Part shown: in pieces, positions 22,442 to 35,059 of the stretch
Position numbering within the stretch: the first letter of the stretch is position 1
Layout of the letters: each line of letters begins with the position of its first letter
Source of the DNA: Cephalotus follicularis
Lineage: Eukaryota > Streptophyta > Magnoliopsida > Oxalidales > Cephalotaceae
Reading direction: 5' to 3'
NCBI GenBank assembly: GCA_001972305.1
Contig: BDDD01003372.1
Location: forward strand, 51,562-115,561
Length of the DNA stretch: 64,000 nucleotides
Position numbers and translations under genes: made by a program
The notes under the pieces: generated by a model
What the model was told of the DNA's origin: nothing
Database searches by the model: none
The model's input: the letters and a program-made list of their open reading frames with translations, nothing else

Positions 22442-22781
22442 GAAACCTTCAGGAACATATGATCATTGGATCTAAACTCCAGATTCCTCCTATGCTTGTC
22501 CGCATAACTAATCTATCGTGGCTGCACAATTTTCAACTTCCCTCTCCCTACAGCTATTTTCTCAGTAATGATCTAAACTAGCTTTGGTTCTTCAATAGCT
22601 TTCTCCCTAACTTCATTCCAATAAGTTGGAGCCTAACACTTTGACTCGTACAAAGCCTCAAACGGTGCCATCTTAATACTCGTATGCCAACTATTATTAT
22701 AAGAAACTCTAAAAGACTCAAGTAATCGTCCCAATTACCTGCCCATTCCAATGGACAAGGCCTAAACATAAACTCCAAGGT
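22442..22781 (-). pseudogene. G2 gypsy integrase, C-terminal part
   Basis: The minus strand reads CPLEWAGNWDDYLSLLEF, then in shifted frames MAPFEALYES, YWNEVREKAIEEP, YADKHRRNLEF and FLKVS, the usual end of gypsy integrase before the C-terminal domain. Stops and frame changes are frequent. Together with 51240-52382 it forms one gypsy pol interrupted by C2: the two halves meet at the target duplication CTGGA. Confidence 0.88.
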
Positions 22782-22786
22782 CTGGA

Positions 22787-24538
22787 TGTTAGGGATAAGT
22801 CCTTCAAACCAGGTTATCTTGTAATAACAATAATTTATAATAAACATTATTGTTCAATAAAGGATGTTTTTCATCATAATCAATGGCAACTATTCATTTG
22901 GGTATATTTGTATAAATATATAATCGATGCATGTCCATAGAATAAAGTTTGATGATTGAGACCATGCTGAAATCATGCTGTGAGACTTAGCACATTAGTA
23001 AACTTTATTCTAGAACCTTCCTACTCATAGGATAACATACCTGGATATATGTTATGCGAATAGACTAGCACGTTGTATGCCATCTAGTTGAAGAGGTTGC
23101 CTGTTCTCACAAGTCATCGTATAGTGACTATATGGCATACACATGGGTGCTCATTGTTTTTTAAGTTCACTGAAGTGGCTCACTGTAAGAAGACTTGTAT
23201 AGAGTTTTTACTTACATGTCAGACAGGCTTCTAGTATTACAGTTGTGTGAATGGTCCTTAGACCTAAGCCACCACTAGATGTCTTGTGTATAATATATCA
23301 TACTTTGATGATACTTAAGTACATCTTCTAACCATGAAGAGTATACATGTATTAGTTTGGTATGGTAGATTATGCATGGAGATATGTGAGTGTGCAAGAT
23401 AGAATCTACCATTCTCACTATAGGGAGTTTATGCTTAGGGTTATTAGCTATAAGATTTTCTAGCCAGGATGAAAATGTATTAGAATGTTGATTCCAATAT
23501 CATAGATCAGTTAATTAGAAAGGGTTTCTAATTTGATCATGATAGCTAATTACCTACGATATCATTTTATTGAATAAACTGTTAGGACCTGACATGTTCG
23601 GTATCCGAGGTTTATTTCGAGCATTGTCGGTAGAGGGATTATACGTGCACGTAATTGTAAATCGAGGTTCAAGGTTATATTCATATTACCTGGGGGTCAA
23701 TATGCATTGCTAGATATCGATATTGATCATTAGGATAATAGAGATTCATTGATTATTAATCACGTGTAATAAAGAATTAAAATCAAGGTTTAATTCTTTT
23801 ATTTCAATTATAAGTTTCTAATGTGATTAGGAATGACTAATTGGACAATCATAAGCGTTATGATTAATCCTATGTCCAGCGTAATTATGAACTCATAGAT
23901 CACATACAATACAAGTGTGAGAATGCAAGAGAATTAGAGGGAAATAATTAATTGAAGAATTAATTAATTATACTAATACGATTAGTTTAATTGAATAAAC
24001 TTATGAGATAAGGTTATGTGATTACTGTGATTAATTACATTTGATATTTACTTAAGTTATCTACATTTGACTTGATCTAGTCAAAGCTAGTAACTCATTT
24101 TATGACTTAGTATATATACTAATGTTGAAAGGGTGAATGGTAAGGCTTTTCATTGCTAATAGTATAATAGAAACTAAGTTAGAGACTAGCATCTGCAAGC
24201 TTGGTTCTCTCACACTCTTGGCCGAATTTTTGGCCTCTCTCTACATACTCACTATTGCTTCTCTCTTGGTGTGTACCTTTTTGGAGATAACATACACTTT
24301 GCTATTCAAAGTGCCTTGAAGAAAGATAGGTTTTGAAAAGATTAGGAGTTAAAGAATTCAAAGTAAGTGTTACTTTTATCTTCTTCCTTCTCTTTTTCTT
24401 TTGTTCTGATATATCAAAGTATTGATCAATTTAGATCTTGGCATTAGGTTTTGTTACTAGTAAATCCATTCCGTTTTAGGATTTGCTAGTTTAGGTTAGA
24501 TTAAGTGTTAATCTAGCCACTTTGTAATGAAACCAACA
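22787..24538 (+). repeat. C2 5' LTR
   Basis: 1752 bp, bounded by the target duplication on the left and the primer site on the right. It contains no TCGA palindrome array, unlike most other LTRs here. TATATATACTAATG near 24110 is a possible core promoter. Confidence 0.93.
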
Positions 24539-24540
24539 AA

Positions 24541-24552
24541 TGGTATCAGAGC
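24541..24552 (+). other. C2 primer binding site (tRNA-iMet)
   Basis: TGGTATCAGAGC starts two bases after the 5' LTR end and matches the initiator tRNA-Met primer site. Confidence 0.95.
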
Positions 24553-26862
24553 CAATTCTGATAACACTTTGATATATTTTTGTGTTGTGATAAATGTATG
24601 AGTAATTAGCATGCCATTGATATAAAAATTTCTTGTTTTGGAGGCCTAAATGTTAGTCTGAGGTTAAGCATTAAAATGATGAACAAAAAAGTTTTGTTTT
24701 GATTTTTGAGGGAACCAATGTGATTGTGTGTATGTTTGGGACATTTTTCTCTCTAGGATCTAAGCCTAAAAATCAACTTAACCATGTCCCAAAAGTTGCT
24801 TGAAATTTCGACCAAGGAGCTTCACTATCTATTATTAATGGAGTTTATTTGAAGCTCTTAAATCATCTTAATGAAGATGATGACAAAGACACATTATGAC
24901 ATTAATGTATAAAGTCCCTAAATTTTATAATATGTGAGACATATTAATATATATACCTTACTCACTTTAATATCTCAAAAGTTAGTACAGTCAATAAATT
25001 TTAGTATAAAAGTTATATTTAATGTGAATGGATGGTTAGATGTAAGAGTTATATATAATTTTGATGTAAGTGTTGCATTAAAAGGAGATGTGAAGGTTGA
25101 GTGAGAGAGAGGACTATGAGGGCCGGCCATTCTTGGAATTAATGGGAGGATGGAGTATTAGATAAGTGTTATAAAATTCCTTATGACACTTTCTTTAATT
25201 TAAGGAAACATGTGTCCACATTTAATAAAGTAAACTTTTATATAAGATTCAATCATGGCTCTTGGATCAATCCATGAGATGGATGGCTAAAATTTGATCT
25301 TCACTTTTAGATTTAAAATTGTCTCATGTGATGAAGGGTCGGATTGAGGGACAAGTGGTATGTGTGAATGGATGACACATGACACTTGTTAGGGTTTTTA
25401 CAAAACCTAATTATCCCTAACCCTAACCTAACTCCTAATCCTAATTGAATGATCGGACCATGAATAGTAATTAAATGTCCAATTCTTGGTGGGTCCTAGT
25501 ACCTCTTAGGCCTATGATGAATAGTAACTAATGCCCAATTCTTGGTGGACCCTAATGCCTTCTGGACCTATGATAAATAGTCACCCAAGCCCAAATTTAA
25601 AAAAAAAATCAAAGAGTTGGTTATAGTTTTGTGTGCTCATAATTACTCATACATTTGTCTATTGTATATATATTTAATGATATTGAATTAATAAATGCAT
25701 GATGGCAGTTCATGAACTTTGGGCTAGATAGATGGTTTCATTTATTCAAATGTTGAATGTATGGTTGATTTATTACTTTAATGATGGGTGTTTGTAATAT
25801 TCTTTTAATTAAGACTTTCATGCATCTTCTCTGCTAATATTTAATATGTTTAAACACTCTCTCTTCCCTTTGTAAATCCCTCGATTTGAAATTGAGTTTC
25901 TTTTTATTTATAATTAGAAGTAGTTTGTTTAATTGGCGAGAGTCGCGGCGGAAAACTGAAGGAGAAGATAGAAGACTTTAAAATTGTAATATTTTTAATA
26001 CCCATGGCTTGTATAGGATATTAACACTATTGCAATAAACTACCTAGGATGAGACTATTAGTTTACAAGTCCATGATTACCATTAGGATAAGATGTATGA
26101 GATGCATGCTCAGTGTAAATGTGCCATGACAGAGATTTCAACAATCTCTCTATATTATGTTATCTATCTGTCAACCGGACTAATAATGGGATGGCTAATT
26201 CATAAAGACCTTCAAAACCCCTCTAATCAAATCAATATCAAGTGATAACGAATACGGACATAAGCACGCATCCAACCGTTCCCTTCCATCATTGCTGTTG
26301 ATATGAGGAACCTTGTCAAGAGCTTATAACTTGTTGGGTAAACCCAAGGTTTGCTTAAGATAAGTTTTCTTATATCAATTGAATAAGAGATATGAATTAG
26401 TGATGGACTATTGATCGAGCCTTGTTAGGTAAACCCAGGGGTTATATCTTTAGTCCACCATAATGGTTAATGATGGGTTTAACTTAAACTAGCATACTTA
26501 TGTCTTGATGAGTAAACTTATGGGCATATAGTACTTATATGCTAAAACAAAGATTAAGAATTTTATGAGATAAAATTAGCAAAGAGTTTTGTCTAACCAC
26601 AAGGAACATCACACTTTTTGGGTAAACCCAAGATGTTGATGTACATGTTATGGGATTTCGATCACCCCTAGGAAACAACTTATGATAAGATCTTTCAAGT
26701 TAAACGTTTCTCGTCTTTTGTACTTGAGGGTTATGGAATTTGCGCAAAATAGTGGGAGGTTATACTTAAAGATTTAAAGACAAAATCTTTAATGTTTTAA
26801 GAACATTATTTGAACCATGTGCTAATTGTCTTTCCTTTCCTTTTATATATGTAGATATTGCA
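24553..26862 (+). other. C2 non-coding leader
   Basis: 2.3 kb of AT-rich sequence without a credible frame. A loose duplication ('CCCAATTCTTGGTGG…CCTATGATGAATAGT') is visible near 25445-25575. Confidence 0.6.
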
Positions 26863-27314
26863 ATGGCACAAAACCCACTCTCTGGTATACTGGACACCAA
26901 CAAACTGACCGGTCCAAATTTTGTGGACACAACCTGCAATTAATACTCTCTATCGATCATTTAGGCTATATACTTAAGGCTAGTAGCCCCACAAGTATTG
27001 TTGAGGATGCTAGTAACGAGGAGAAAGCAACATTTCTCAAATGGAAGAAAGACAATGAGATTGTCAGATGCTGCATGATAGCAGTAATGAGCTATGACCT
27101 ACAGTGTTAGCATAAGCACAAGACTGACCCAAGAGCTATCTTGCTTCACCTACAAGAGATGTAAGGTAGGAAAAGTAGGACAACCAAGTATCAACTCTCC
27201 ACATAGCTATTTAGCAACGCCAGAAGGAGCATCTGTCAACGATCATTGTTTGAAAATGATCAACTGCATTGAGCAGCTTGTATCTTTGGGTTTAATCCAA
27301 GATGTAGAGTAGCA
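26863..27314 (+). pseudogene. C2 gag, N-terminal part
   Basis: ATG at 26863 gives MAQNPLSGILDTNKLTGPNF, then a frame change leads into SIDHLGYILKASSPTSIVEDASNEEKATFLKWKKDNEIVRCCMIAVM. Further on, in another frame, come AILLHLQEM and finally MINCIEQLVSLGLIQDV, which is cut by the insertion of C3 at 27320. The order matches copia gag and the C1 gag. The rest of gag resumes at 38612. Confidence 0.85.
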
Positions 27315-27319
27315 CAAAT

Positions 27320-29959
27320 TGTTAGATTATGGGTGTCCCTACAAGCCACAAGGTGGCTACATGCATATAAATGCTCACTCCTTAAATCTACATTCTTAGT
27401 TCCAGTTATGTTTTATGTGCATATTGCAGTTACATTGGCATCTACTATATGTATTATCCCAAACCATTTACGTGGATCAGTTAATCACCATATTAACTGA
27501 ATATACATATAGCGCCCTGTCGATAAACGGTTAGATCTCGTGCCTAGTAAGTTATGAGAATGAGATCCTTACTCCCTTTTAACAAAACGTTTAGTGTCAT
27601 AGGTTCACTTTCTTAGGAAAATTGATGAACCGGATAGACTTGCCGTGTTATGCTTGCTCCTGGGTGTTAGTGGAGGATGGATTCTCTCATTGTCATTTGG
27701 GTTTACCCTAAATCTAATACGGGGTACGTGCTAGGATGCATGACACTGAACCAACCCACCGTAGGAAACCTATTTGGATAGTCACTACTTTCGTCAATAG
27801 GATTCCTATACTCTCGGTAGTGTATAGTCGATGGAGACTAGTAGGCCATACGTGACCTACGTTATGTCCTTAGACCTAACTAGCTGGCATGCATTGTGTA
27901 GTAACCGCTTGATTTTGACTTCTGCCTTCCCCAGCTCTAGCCACGAGCTGGCAAAAGGGTTGTTTTCGGCCTTGTGGGATTTGCATTGAGATGTATGGGA
28001 GAGTGCGCAACAAAGGATCGTCTCACCTGTAGTGAGGGTGACCGGCTCTATAGTGTCTATGACCGTTGCAGACTTAAATCCTGGCCAGGTGGAGGAAGAC
28101 TGGAAACAGGGTTTCAGAGGAGTCTGCCTATAGTCTTAGTGCATTCATGGATTTATAGTTATCGCAGTCTTACCTAGGGTTGATATTTATCCAAACCCTA
28201 GTCCTCGGTCGGAGCCAAGTATGACGAGGGATACATGAAACATAAACTGATGATAGACTTAAATCACTGGTTAACTGGCTAATAGATGATAGACATGGAA
28301 GTTCACAGATCCGGAGGATGATTGGATATCATACCGGGGCTGTGTTGATAGTCTGAAACTATTAGGATTTTCGTACCAGGACTTAGGGATGTTTTAAAAA
28401 ATTTATCACTGTATCGGAATCCAACCATACTCTCGGGTCCCACTTGATTTTGGAACATGTTGATATGTTAGCATCGAGGGATATGTTACTTTTCTAGTAA
28501 ATGTTTTACTTGCTGAACAAGTGAGTTCAAGCATCACCATAATATAATGTTCCATGTAAAGGGTTGTTTGTTTAACGAATGAATACAATGGGTATTTATT
28601 TGTTGAGAGAGCTTAAGGGCTTGTGGATTAATTGAAGGCAGACTTCAGAGCTCGCTTGCAGACCTTGAAGGCAGAGGTTAGACCTCAAAGTCAGACCTCA
28701 AAGCTCCCAGGCAGAGGTTAGATCTCAAAGTCAAACCTCGGAGCCAGACGTCAAACCTCGGAGGCAGAGGTCAGAGCTTGGAGCTTGACGTCAGACCTCA
28801 AAGGCAGAGGTTAGAGCTCACAGTCAATCCTTAGAGCTCACAGCCAGACCTCGGTGGCAAAGGTCAGAGCTCAGAGGCAGAGGTCAGGACTCGAAGTCAT
28901 ACCTCGCAGCTCGTATGCATACCTTAGAGGTAGAGGTCGGAGCTTGAAGTCAGATCTCGTAGCTAGCATGCAGACCTCGGTGGTAGAGGTCAGAGCTCAG
29001 AGGTGGTCCGTTATTGGGTTTAAGGAATGTCGGCCCAAACATTAGTCCACAGCCACCTTAGTTGACCATTGTGGAAACAGATGGCAACGGGTTTATGTGG
29101 GGAAGGTAAAAAGAGAAAGGATAAGTAAAGTTAAAAAGAGATATTTTCTTTGGACTGGCGTATGGGACACACTTAGCACACTTCCTTCTCTCAACCTTCT
29201 GAACCCGTCAAAAGCTCTCTCTCATTCTTCTCTTCCTTTGTGTCGCTCTTAGTCTTCCATTGGAGGACATGGCTAGAGCTTGGAGCTCTTGAAGAGTAGA
29301 GAACAAATCAACCTCCTCTTACCCTCCATGATCATGATAGGTGGAGATAACTCACACCCACTATTTTATCTTTACATATTGTGATTCTTAGTTTTGGGAT
29401 CTAAACACTAAACCTTCTCCATCTTCAAAGTGCCTTCACATATGATGCTTGCCGTGATTAGTGGAGTAACTTTAATGAAGATGGAAGCTTGGATTTAAAG
29501 TGTAAAGGGAGCACACCAAGGAAGGAATAGAAGACTTTTGGTAAATGCTTTTAAACATCCTTATTTGTTCTTTTGATTGTGGTAGCTTTGGGTTCTAGAC
29601 CTTAAGGGTTCCAAGAAAGAATCCTGGCTACCCTTTGGGTTTAGGCTTGATACCCATGGGCTGGACGATATGGAATTAGGGTTTTGGTGTGCAAATCCCA
29701 ATCTATTACTTTGTATGGCCAAAGCTCGGGTTAATGAAACCCTTGCTCCAACCCGTGCCCATTCATGCTTGGATGATCAGTTAGAACAGTTTGATTGAAA
29801 GCTACATTAGTGATCCTTGGCCTATTGGTACAATTATGGACTTTGTATTCTAGTACGTCCCATTGCTTGGGGACTTTTGTGTTAAAATTTTTGAATGCAA
29901 CCCTAAATCCTAAGTCCGTAAATGCACCTTTTCCGCATAGAGCCTGGTTTTTCTCAACA
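27320..29959 (+). repeat. C3 5' LTR
   Basis: 2640 bp, aligning with 36024-38606 throughout. It contains the GAGGTC/GAGCTC/GACCTC array at 28640-29010. Short frames inside have no family match. Confidence 0.92.
28640..29010. repeat. GAGGTC/GACCTC/GAGCTC alternating array, 5' LTR of C3
   Basis: Roughly twenty units of the type GGCAGAGGTCAGAGCTC and AGTCAGACCTCGGAGC follow one another in alternating complementary senses. They form many short inverted repeats such as GACCTC…GAGGTC and palindromes GAGCTC and GACGTC. The copy in the 3' LTR is at 37321-37650. Confidence 0.85.
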
Positions 29960-29961
29960 AG

Positions 29962-29973
29962 TGGTATTAGAGC
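29962..29973 (+). other. C3 primer binding site, one mismatch
   Basis: TGGTATTAGAGC lies two bases after the 5' LTR. It has one C-to-T change from the initiator tRNA-Met complement seen in the other elements. Confidence 0.88.
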
Positions 29974-32280
29974 CCCTAATTAGCTTCAATTGGACCTCAA
30001 TTTGATGTCTAGTGACTTGGTTTGTTTTTTCTAACCTTTAGCCGAATTCAAGTGGGATGGTGATTGAATCGACAAGCCATTAAATATTAAATTGTTACGT
30101 GTTTATTCATTAAATATATAGTGAATATATTTTTTGAATTTCTTGTGCATGGTGGTAGACTCGGGACTAGATCTAGTGTTTTGGTTTCTTTTGTGGGTAT
30201 TATTTAATTTTCTTTATTACCATGGTATTCAGCTGGTTTGTAATAAGGCTACCTGCGTGCAACAATTATTTTTCTTATCCATTATTTCTTAGAGTAGAAT
30301 TTCTCTTCTCCATATAAATTGTATTCTTATTCTTTTAAAATACTAAGGTTGTAATTTTTAAGAAGGGATACAATGAAGCTTGAAGAGAGGATCAAGAAGA
30401 TTACGAGACCAAGTGAAGGCCATGTATGCATGGTGTGTATGCTGTAATAAAATAGTTATTAAATAATATCACCTAGGAGACTGAGTGGTCACGTTTGGTT
30501 CACGTGATCACTTAATAGTTTAAGTCCCAAGTTAGGACATTTTTTAGGTTGCATAAGATGGATGAATTTTTTAATTTTTTCAAACACGTCCAAGCATGCT
30601 AAGCCGTTCAAATGGGATTTGAAGATAAAAGGTATCTTAATAATGGCTTTTGGTAAAAATCTAAAATTTGATGAGACCTAAATTTCTCCAAGCACTATAA
30701 TAAGTCTATAAGCAGTGGGGCACAAGGGTGTCCTGTCATTGGCCTTCCATGACCTTCGTTGAATGGTGTGAACATATTGGGGATGGCACTATGACAGCAG
30801 AGGTCCTCTGTATGACCATTACAATTTGACTTCAGTGCGCAGTGCACTAGAAGGAAATGGCATAGTTTTGGCATCAGGACATGGACATGTGTGGGTGCTA
30901 AAAACATGTCAATTTCTTTGAGGATTGTGGGTTTGACTTATACCGGGACCATATTGTTTGCACAGCGATAGTTGGGACTATATGGGCCGGCAGGCCGAAT
31001 TTGTATTGGATCTTGCATTTCAAGGCCGGGCCCCTAATGCAAATTAACATTTATGTCTACCTATTCGGGTGCAATGGCTTGTCACTGACCGGTGAGGCTA
31101 TACCAGGCTGGAGAGATTCCGATCCCCACTAGGAGGCGGGTGCTTCCCGAATTCCACATGGAGGTGTGGGATACAATTAGAATAGTGGGAGAAGCCATAA
31201 TTACAAAAGTCCAAGAATTATGGTAATATCATAAATTAGAATGATCTGTTAATATTCTCTCTCTATTTCCTCTATTAGGTTGCTAGATCAGTTTGATCAC
31301 ATGCTCTATAAATTACTCAATGGCAGTTAGCACCACATTAACGAATGCTTTATTTAAAATGAGTTACTGGTCCAAATATCATTGAATGGAAACGTAATTT
31401 GCATTTGTAGTTCACGAGCATGAGAGTGATTCATGTTATGACTAAATACACCCCAATCCTAAGGGCCGTGCTTAATACAGCTAGGGGAGTTGTATGGCTC
31501 TAATGAGGCAGATTTTGTCCTTGGTAGGAAAAAATCAGCAATGCTCACCGTTCCATCTTCGTGTGGGACAACTCCTGAGAGGGGTAGATCAGATGGATCA
31601 TGTTCCAAAAGTGAGGCCTTAAAGAGAAGGAAAGGGTTAAAGAGTAAAGCGCTAGGAACGCATGGGGAGACATCGAGAAAAGGATCATTAAACTTAAAAT
31701 GAGAATGCCTGTTTTTTGGGAAGCGAGGGCATTGGAAGAAATCTCTAGCAAGTTCCTTAAGTCCACAGTTGGAGGTGCCTCAGGTACTTCCATATTTTCT
31801 AGCTTACAATGTAAGTTTAACTTGGGTAGTGAACTCAGGTTGTGAGACTAACACTTGTAACTCTTGGCAGAGGCTGAGAAAAGCTAGACAGCTGGGAGCT
31901 GATTAAGCTATGGACTCTCACCATGGTGATGAATAGGGGATTCACACCAATGTTATAGACGTTTATGAATTGTATTTTACTAATGGATATATACTTAGAC
32001 ATGATCCTAATATAAAGAATCTTGTAAGAAACACTGTTTCAAATTTGTATGAGATGAGCTGGGAGCTCGAAATTGTGTAAATTCTTTTAGTCTTATACAT
32101 AACATGATTCTAGTTAGTGCAAGAGGCATGTGGTTAAAAGGATCTATGTCTTAGAAAATAACCATTATATAGCATTAACAATTCAAGGAACCACTAATAA
32201 AAGACTATAGGAGACAAACGATATAAACCCTTCACATTTGACATCGTAGATTAGGTCATTCTAGCGGGGCTAGATTAACA
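29974..32280 (+). pseudogene. C3 leader, gag and protease remnants
   Basis: The first ~1.4 kb is leader-like, with no credible frame. Faint copia gag/protease wording appears only in short bits: a basic, Ser/Lys-rich piece near 31600-31700, then a protease-like region at 31850-32100 in changing frames (for example NLVRNTVSNLYEMSWELE). It is too decayed to place domain limits. Confidence 0.5.
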
Positions 32281-33915
32281 CAATTGGTTAAGGATGAAGT
32301 TTTGGACATCCAGGACAGGGAGTCCTCTCCAACGTGTGTACCATGTTTGATTGGCAAGATAACCAAATCTCCCTTCTCCGGGGATGGAGAAAGGGTAGTG
32401 AACATATTACATCTTGTCCACACCAACATTTGTGATTTAATGTTGGTCAATGCACATGCAGGTTTTCACTACTTCAATACCTTCACTGGTGATTTGTCAC
32501 TGTTTTTTGGTATGTGTTTCGGGTGAAACACAAGTCTGAATCCTACGAGAGAGTAAAGGATTTTACACAAGAAGTAGATAAGCAAACAGGTTAAGTCCAT
32601 TAAACACTTTGGTGGGACCGAATGGGCTAATACCTGTCTGCTGAATTCCAACATTATGTGAGTGGTAATGGAATTCACTCTCAATTGATACCTCCCAGAA
32701 CACCATAGATGGGTGGATATCCAAATGGAGGAAACGAACCTTGATAAATATAGTCCAATCCATAATGTCTTTTAGACATCTTCCTATCTCCTTCTGGGTT
32801 ATGCACAACAGTTCGCAGCATACATCCTAAACCGGATTCTTCTGAAATCCGTCCCCTCCATGCCTTAAAAGGTATCATATGATCAGTGAGATCATATGTG
32901 GAGGAAACCCAGCCTAAACCATTTATGGATTAAGTGTTGTCCAGCTATCATAAGAAGGTGGGAACCTTCTAAGTTGGAGGCACGATTAGACTATTGCCGG
33001 TTTGTGGGAATTCCTAAGAAGAGCTTAGGATATTATTTCTACCATCCCAGTGAACAAATGATTTTTGTTTCACGTACTGCAAAATTCCTAGAGAGGAATA
33101 CCTGATTGCATGAAGCAGTGGGAGTAAGGTGTAACTAAAAGAGTCACCACAGGGTGGAAACCCATAAAACGATATGGAATTAGAGGTGGAACCCTCTAAA
33201 GACACTGTTGGGGTGGAATCCCAACCTGAGATGGGATCTCAGTAAGGCGCTCCTCTTCTAAGGAGATCATGCAAGGTTTTTGACAACGCCTGAGAGATAT
33301 GGTTTTCTCGAAGAAGGCAATGATGAAAGTAATGACATCGATGATGTCAAGCCTATCAGCTACAGAGGAAGCAGTGGAGGGCACTGATTCCAGGACAATG
33401 CTGGGAGCCATGAAATCCTAAATGGACTCCATATACGCCAACCAAGTGTGGAACTTGGTAAATGCACCCTAAGGCATAAAATCCTATCAGGTTGCAAGTA
33501 GATCTTTAAGAGGAAGATAGGCGTTAATGAAAAAGGTTAAAACCTTTAAAGCGCGAATAGCAATGAAAGGGTATAGACTAAGATAAGAGGTCGACTATAC
33601 CTAAGCTTTCTTACAAATCGCAATGCTTAAGTCCATTCGGATTCTGCTTGTTGTTGCTGCTCATCATGATTATGAGCTATGACAAATGGATGTCAAGACG
33701 GGCTTTTTGAATAGCTATCTTGAAGAGGACATCTAAATGTTCACAAACCCGAAGGGTTTTACATCCAATAAGCATTCACATAGAGAGTGCAAGCTCAAAA
33801 GGTCTATGAATGACCTTTAGAAAGCGACCCATAGCTGAAACATTTGTTTGGAAAGTCTTGTTGACTTCATAGAACGTAAAGATGAGCCCTGTGTCTACCG
33901 GATATAGGATAACCC
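32281..33915 (+). pseudogene. C3 pol: integrase and start of RT
   Basis: The pieces, in changing frames, are: CVPCLIGKITKSPFSGDGER (pre-integrase), LVHTNICDLMLVNAHAGFHYF (core; first Asp now Asn), WRKPSLNHLWIKCCPAIIRR, RLDYCRFVGIPKKSLGYYFYHPSEQ, then RT start FKRKIG… and MDVKTGFLNSYLEEDI. Stops and frameshifts are dense. It is cut at 33923 by an L-family LTR. Confidence 0.85.
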
Positions 33916-33923
33916 ATAAATCA

Positions 33924-35054
33924 TGTAGGAAGTCTAGAGGGGGGGGTGAATAGACTTATAAAAATTAATCTAACAAATATACCACCAATCAAATAAATTG
34001 CTCAAACACAAACACACAATTACGGAAATATAAAGAGTGTAGGGTTTAGAAAGTGCAAACGGATGTATAGTGGTTCGGCAAACCGCCTACGTCCACTCCC
34101 CAAGGCCTCCCCTTGAGTATTCACTAGTTTGCCCCAATCCGGGCTTGGAACTCCAACCGAGCTCCAACAACTTTTCGCTCCAACCAAGCGAAATACAATT
34201 TGCTCCAACCGAGCAATACAAGAGACAACCTCTCTTGTATGAATGAAGTAAAGGTTTAAGTGTTTACAAATTCGTAGCGAATTTGCTTTACAATGAAGCA
34301 CAACTTTGAACAAAGCTTAAAGTGTATACAAAGTAAGAATGAAGCTTTGTGATGTGTGGGATTTGCTTTGGATTTGATCTCTTTTGATTCTTTGAATGCT
34401 TTGTATTGAGCTTGAGATAGCTTGAGATTGTATGGAACTTGAATGCTTGATCAACCATGTAAGAGCCCCAAATTTCCTTAAATAGTTAAGCCTCCAACGG
34501 ATCTATTTTTAACTGTCTGATACAAATCCAGTCGGCTGGATTTGGACGGCAGCTGGCTGGATTGATGGCGCGTTTATTTGAATATAGCCGTTGGGAGTAG
34601 GCAGTCTGCTGGATGCTGTAGGCAGTCGGCTGGAGTGCTCGGCAATCGGCTGATCCCCTGCTTCAGTCGGCTGTTGAGGCTGAAATGAGAAGTTGCAAAC
34701 TTTCTGTATCAGTTGACTGGATCCTGGACAGTCGGCTGGACCCCCTGGCAGTCGGCTGGAATTGGTGGCAGTCGACTGGTGTGCTGATTCTGCAGATTTT
34801 GGGTTTAGGTTGAAGATGCAGTCGACTTTCAACATTTGGGAGTCGACTCTTAGCCTTGGCAGTCGACTGGAATTGCCTCCAGTCGGCTGTAATTGCCTGT
34901 ACCTGCATACACAACCTTGGCACAACTTTGGACACAAGATTAAGTGAGTAAATGCATTTATAACTTAAAGAATTTATGCATACAAGTAATTTACGTTTGT
35001 TAATCATCAAAATAACATGTGGAAAACATTTAATCGGGGTGGCAAAGGCCAATA
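33924..35054. mobile_element. L-family solo LTR nested in C3
   Basis: 1131 bp from TGTAGGAAGTC to GGCCAATA. It is flanked by the 5-bp direct repeat AATCA (33919-33923, 35055-35059) if the end is taken as CCAATA, equal to CCAACA in the copy at 1-1034. Alternatively an 8-bp repeat ATAAATCA results if the end is taken as GGCCA. A run of nine Gs lies near the left end (33941-33949). There is no internal coding region. C3 RT continues on both sides. Confidence 0.8.
34531..34890. repeat. CAGTCGRCTGG array in nested L-family LTR
   Basis: About fourteen CAGTCGGCTGG or CAGTCGACTGG units, some changed to GAGTCGACTC or CAGTTGACTGG, in the position equivalent to 359-872. Frames through it give Ser/Arg/Leu-rich translations of the repeat only. 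Confidence 0.85.
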
Positions 35055-35059
35055 AATCA

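Noticed and set aside
34509..35052. Two overlapping minus-strand frames of about 130-140 codons rich in SSRLP
   Set aside because: The same repeat array read on the other strand in the L-family LTR; not a gene.
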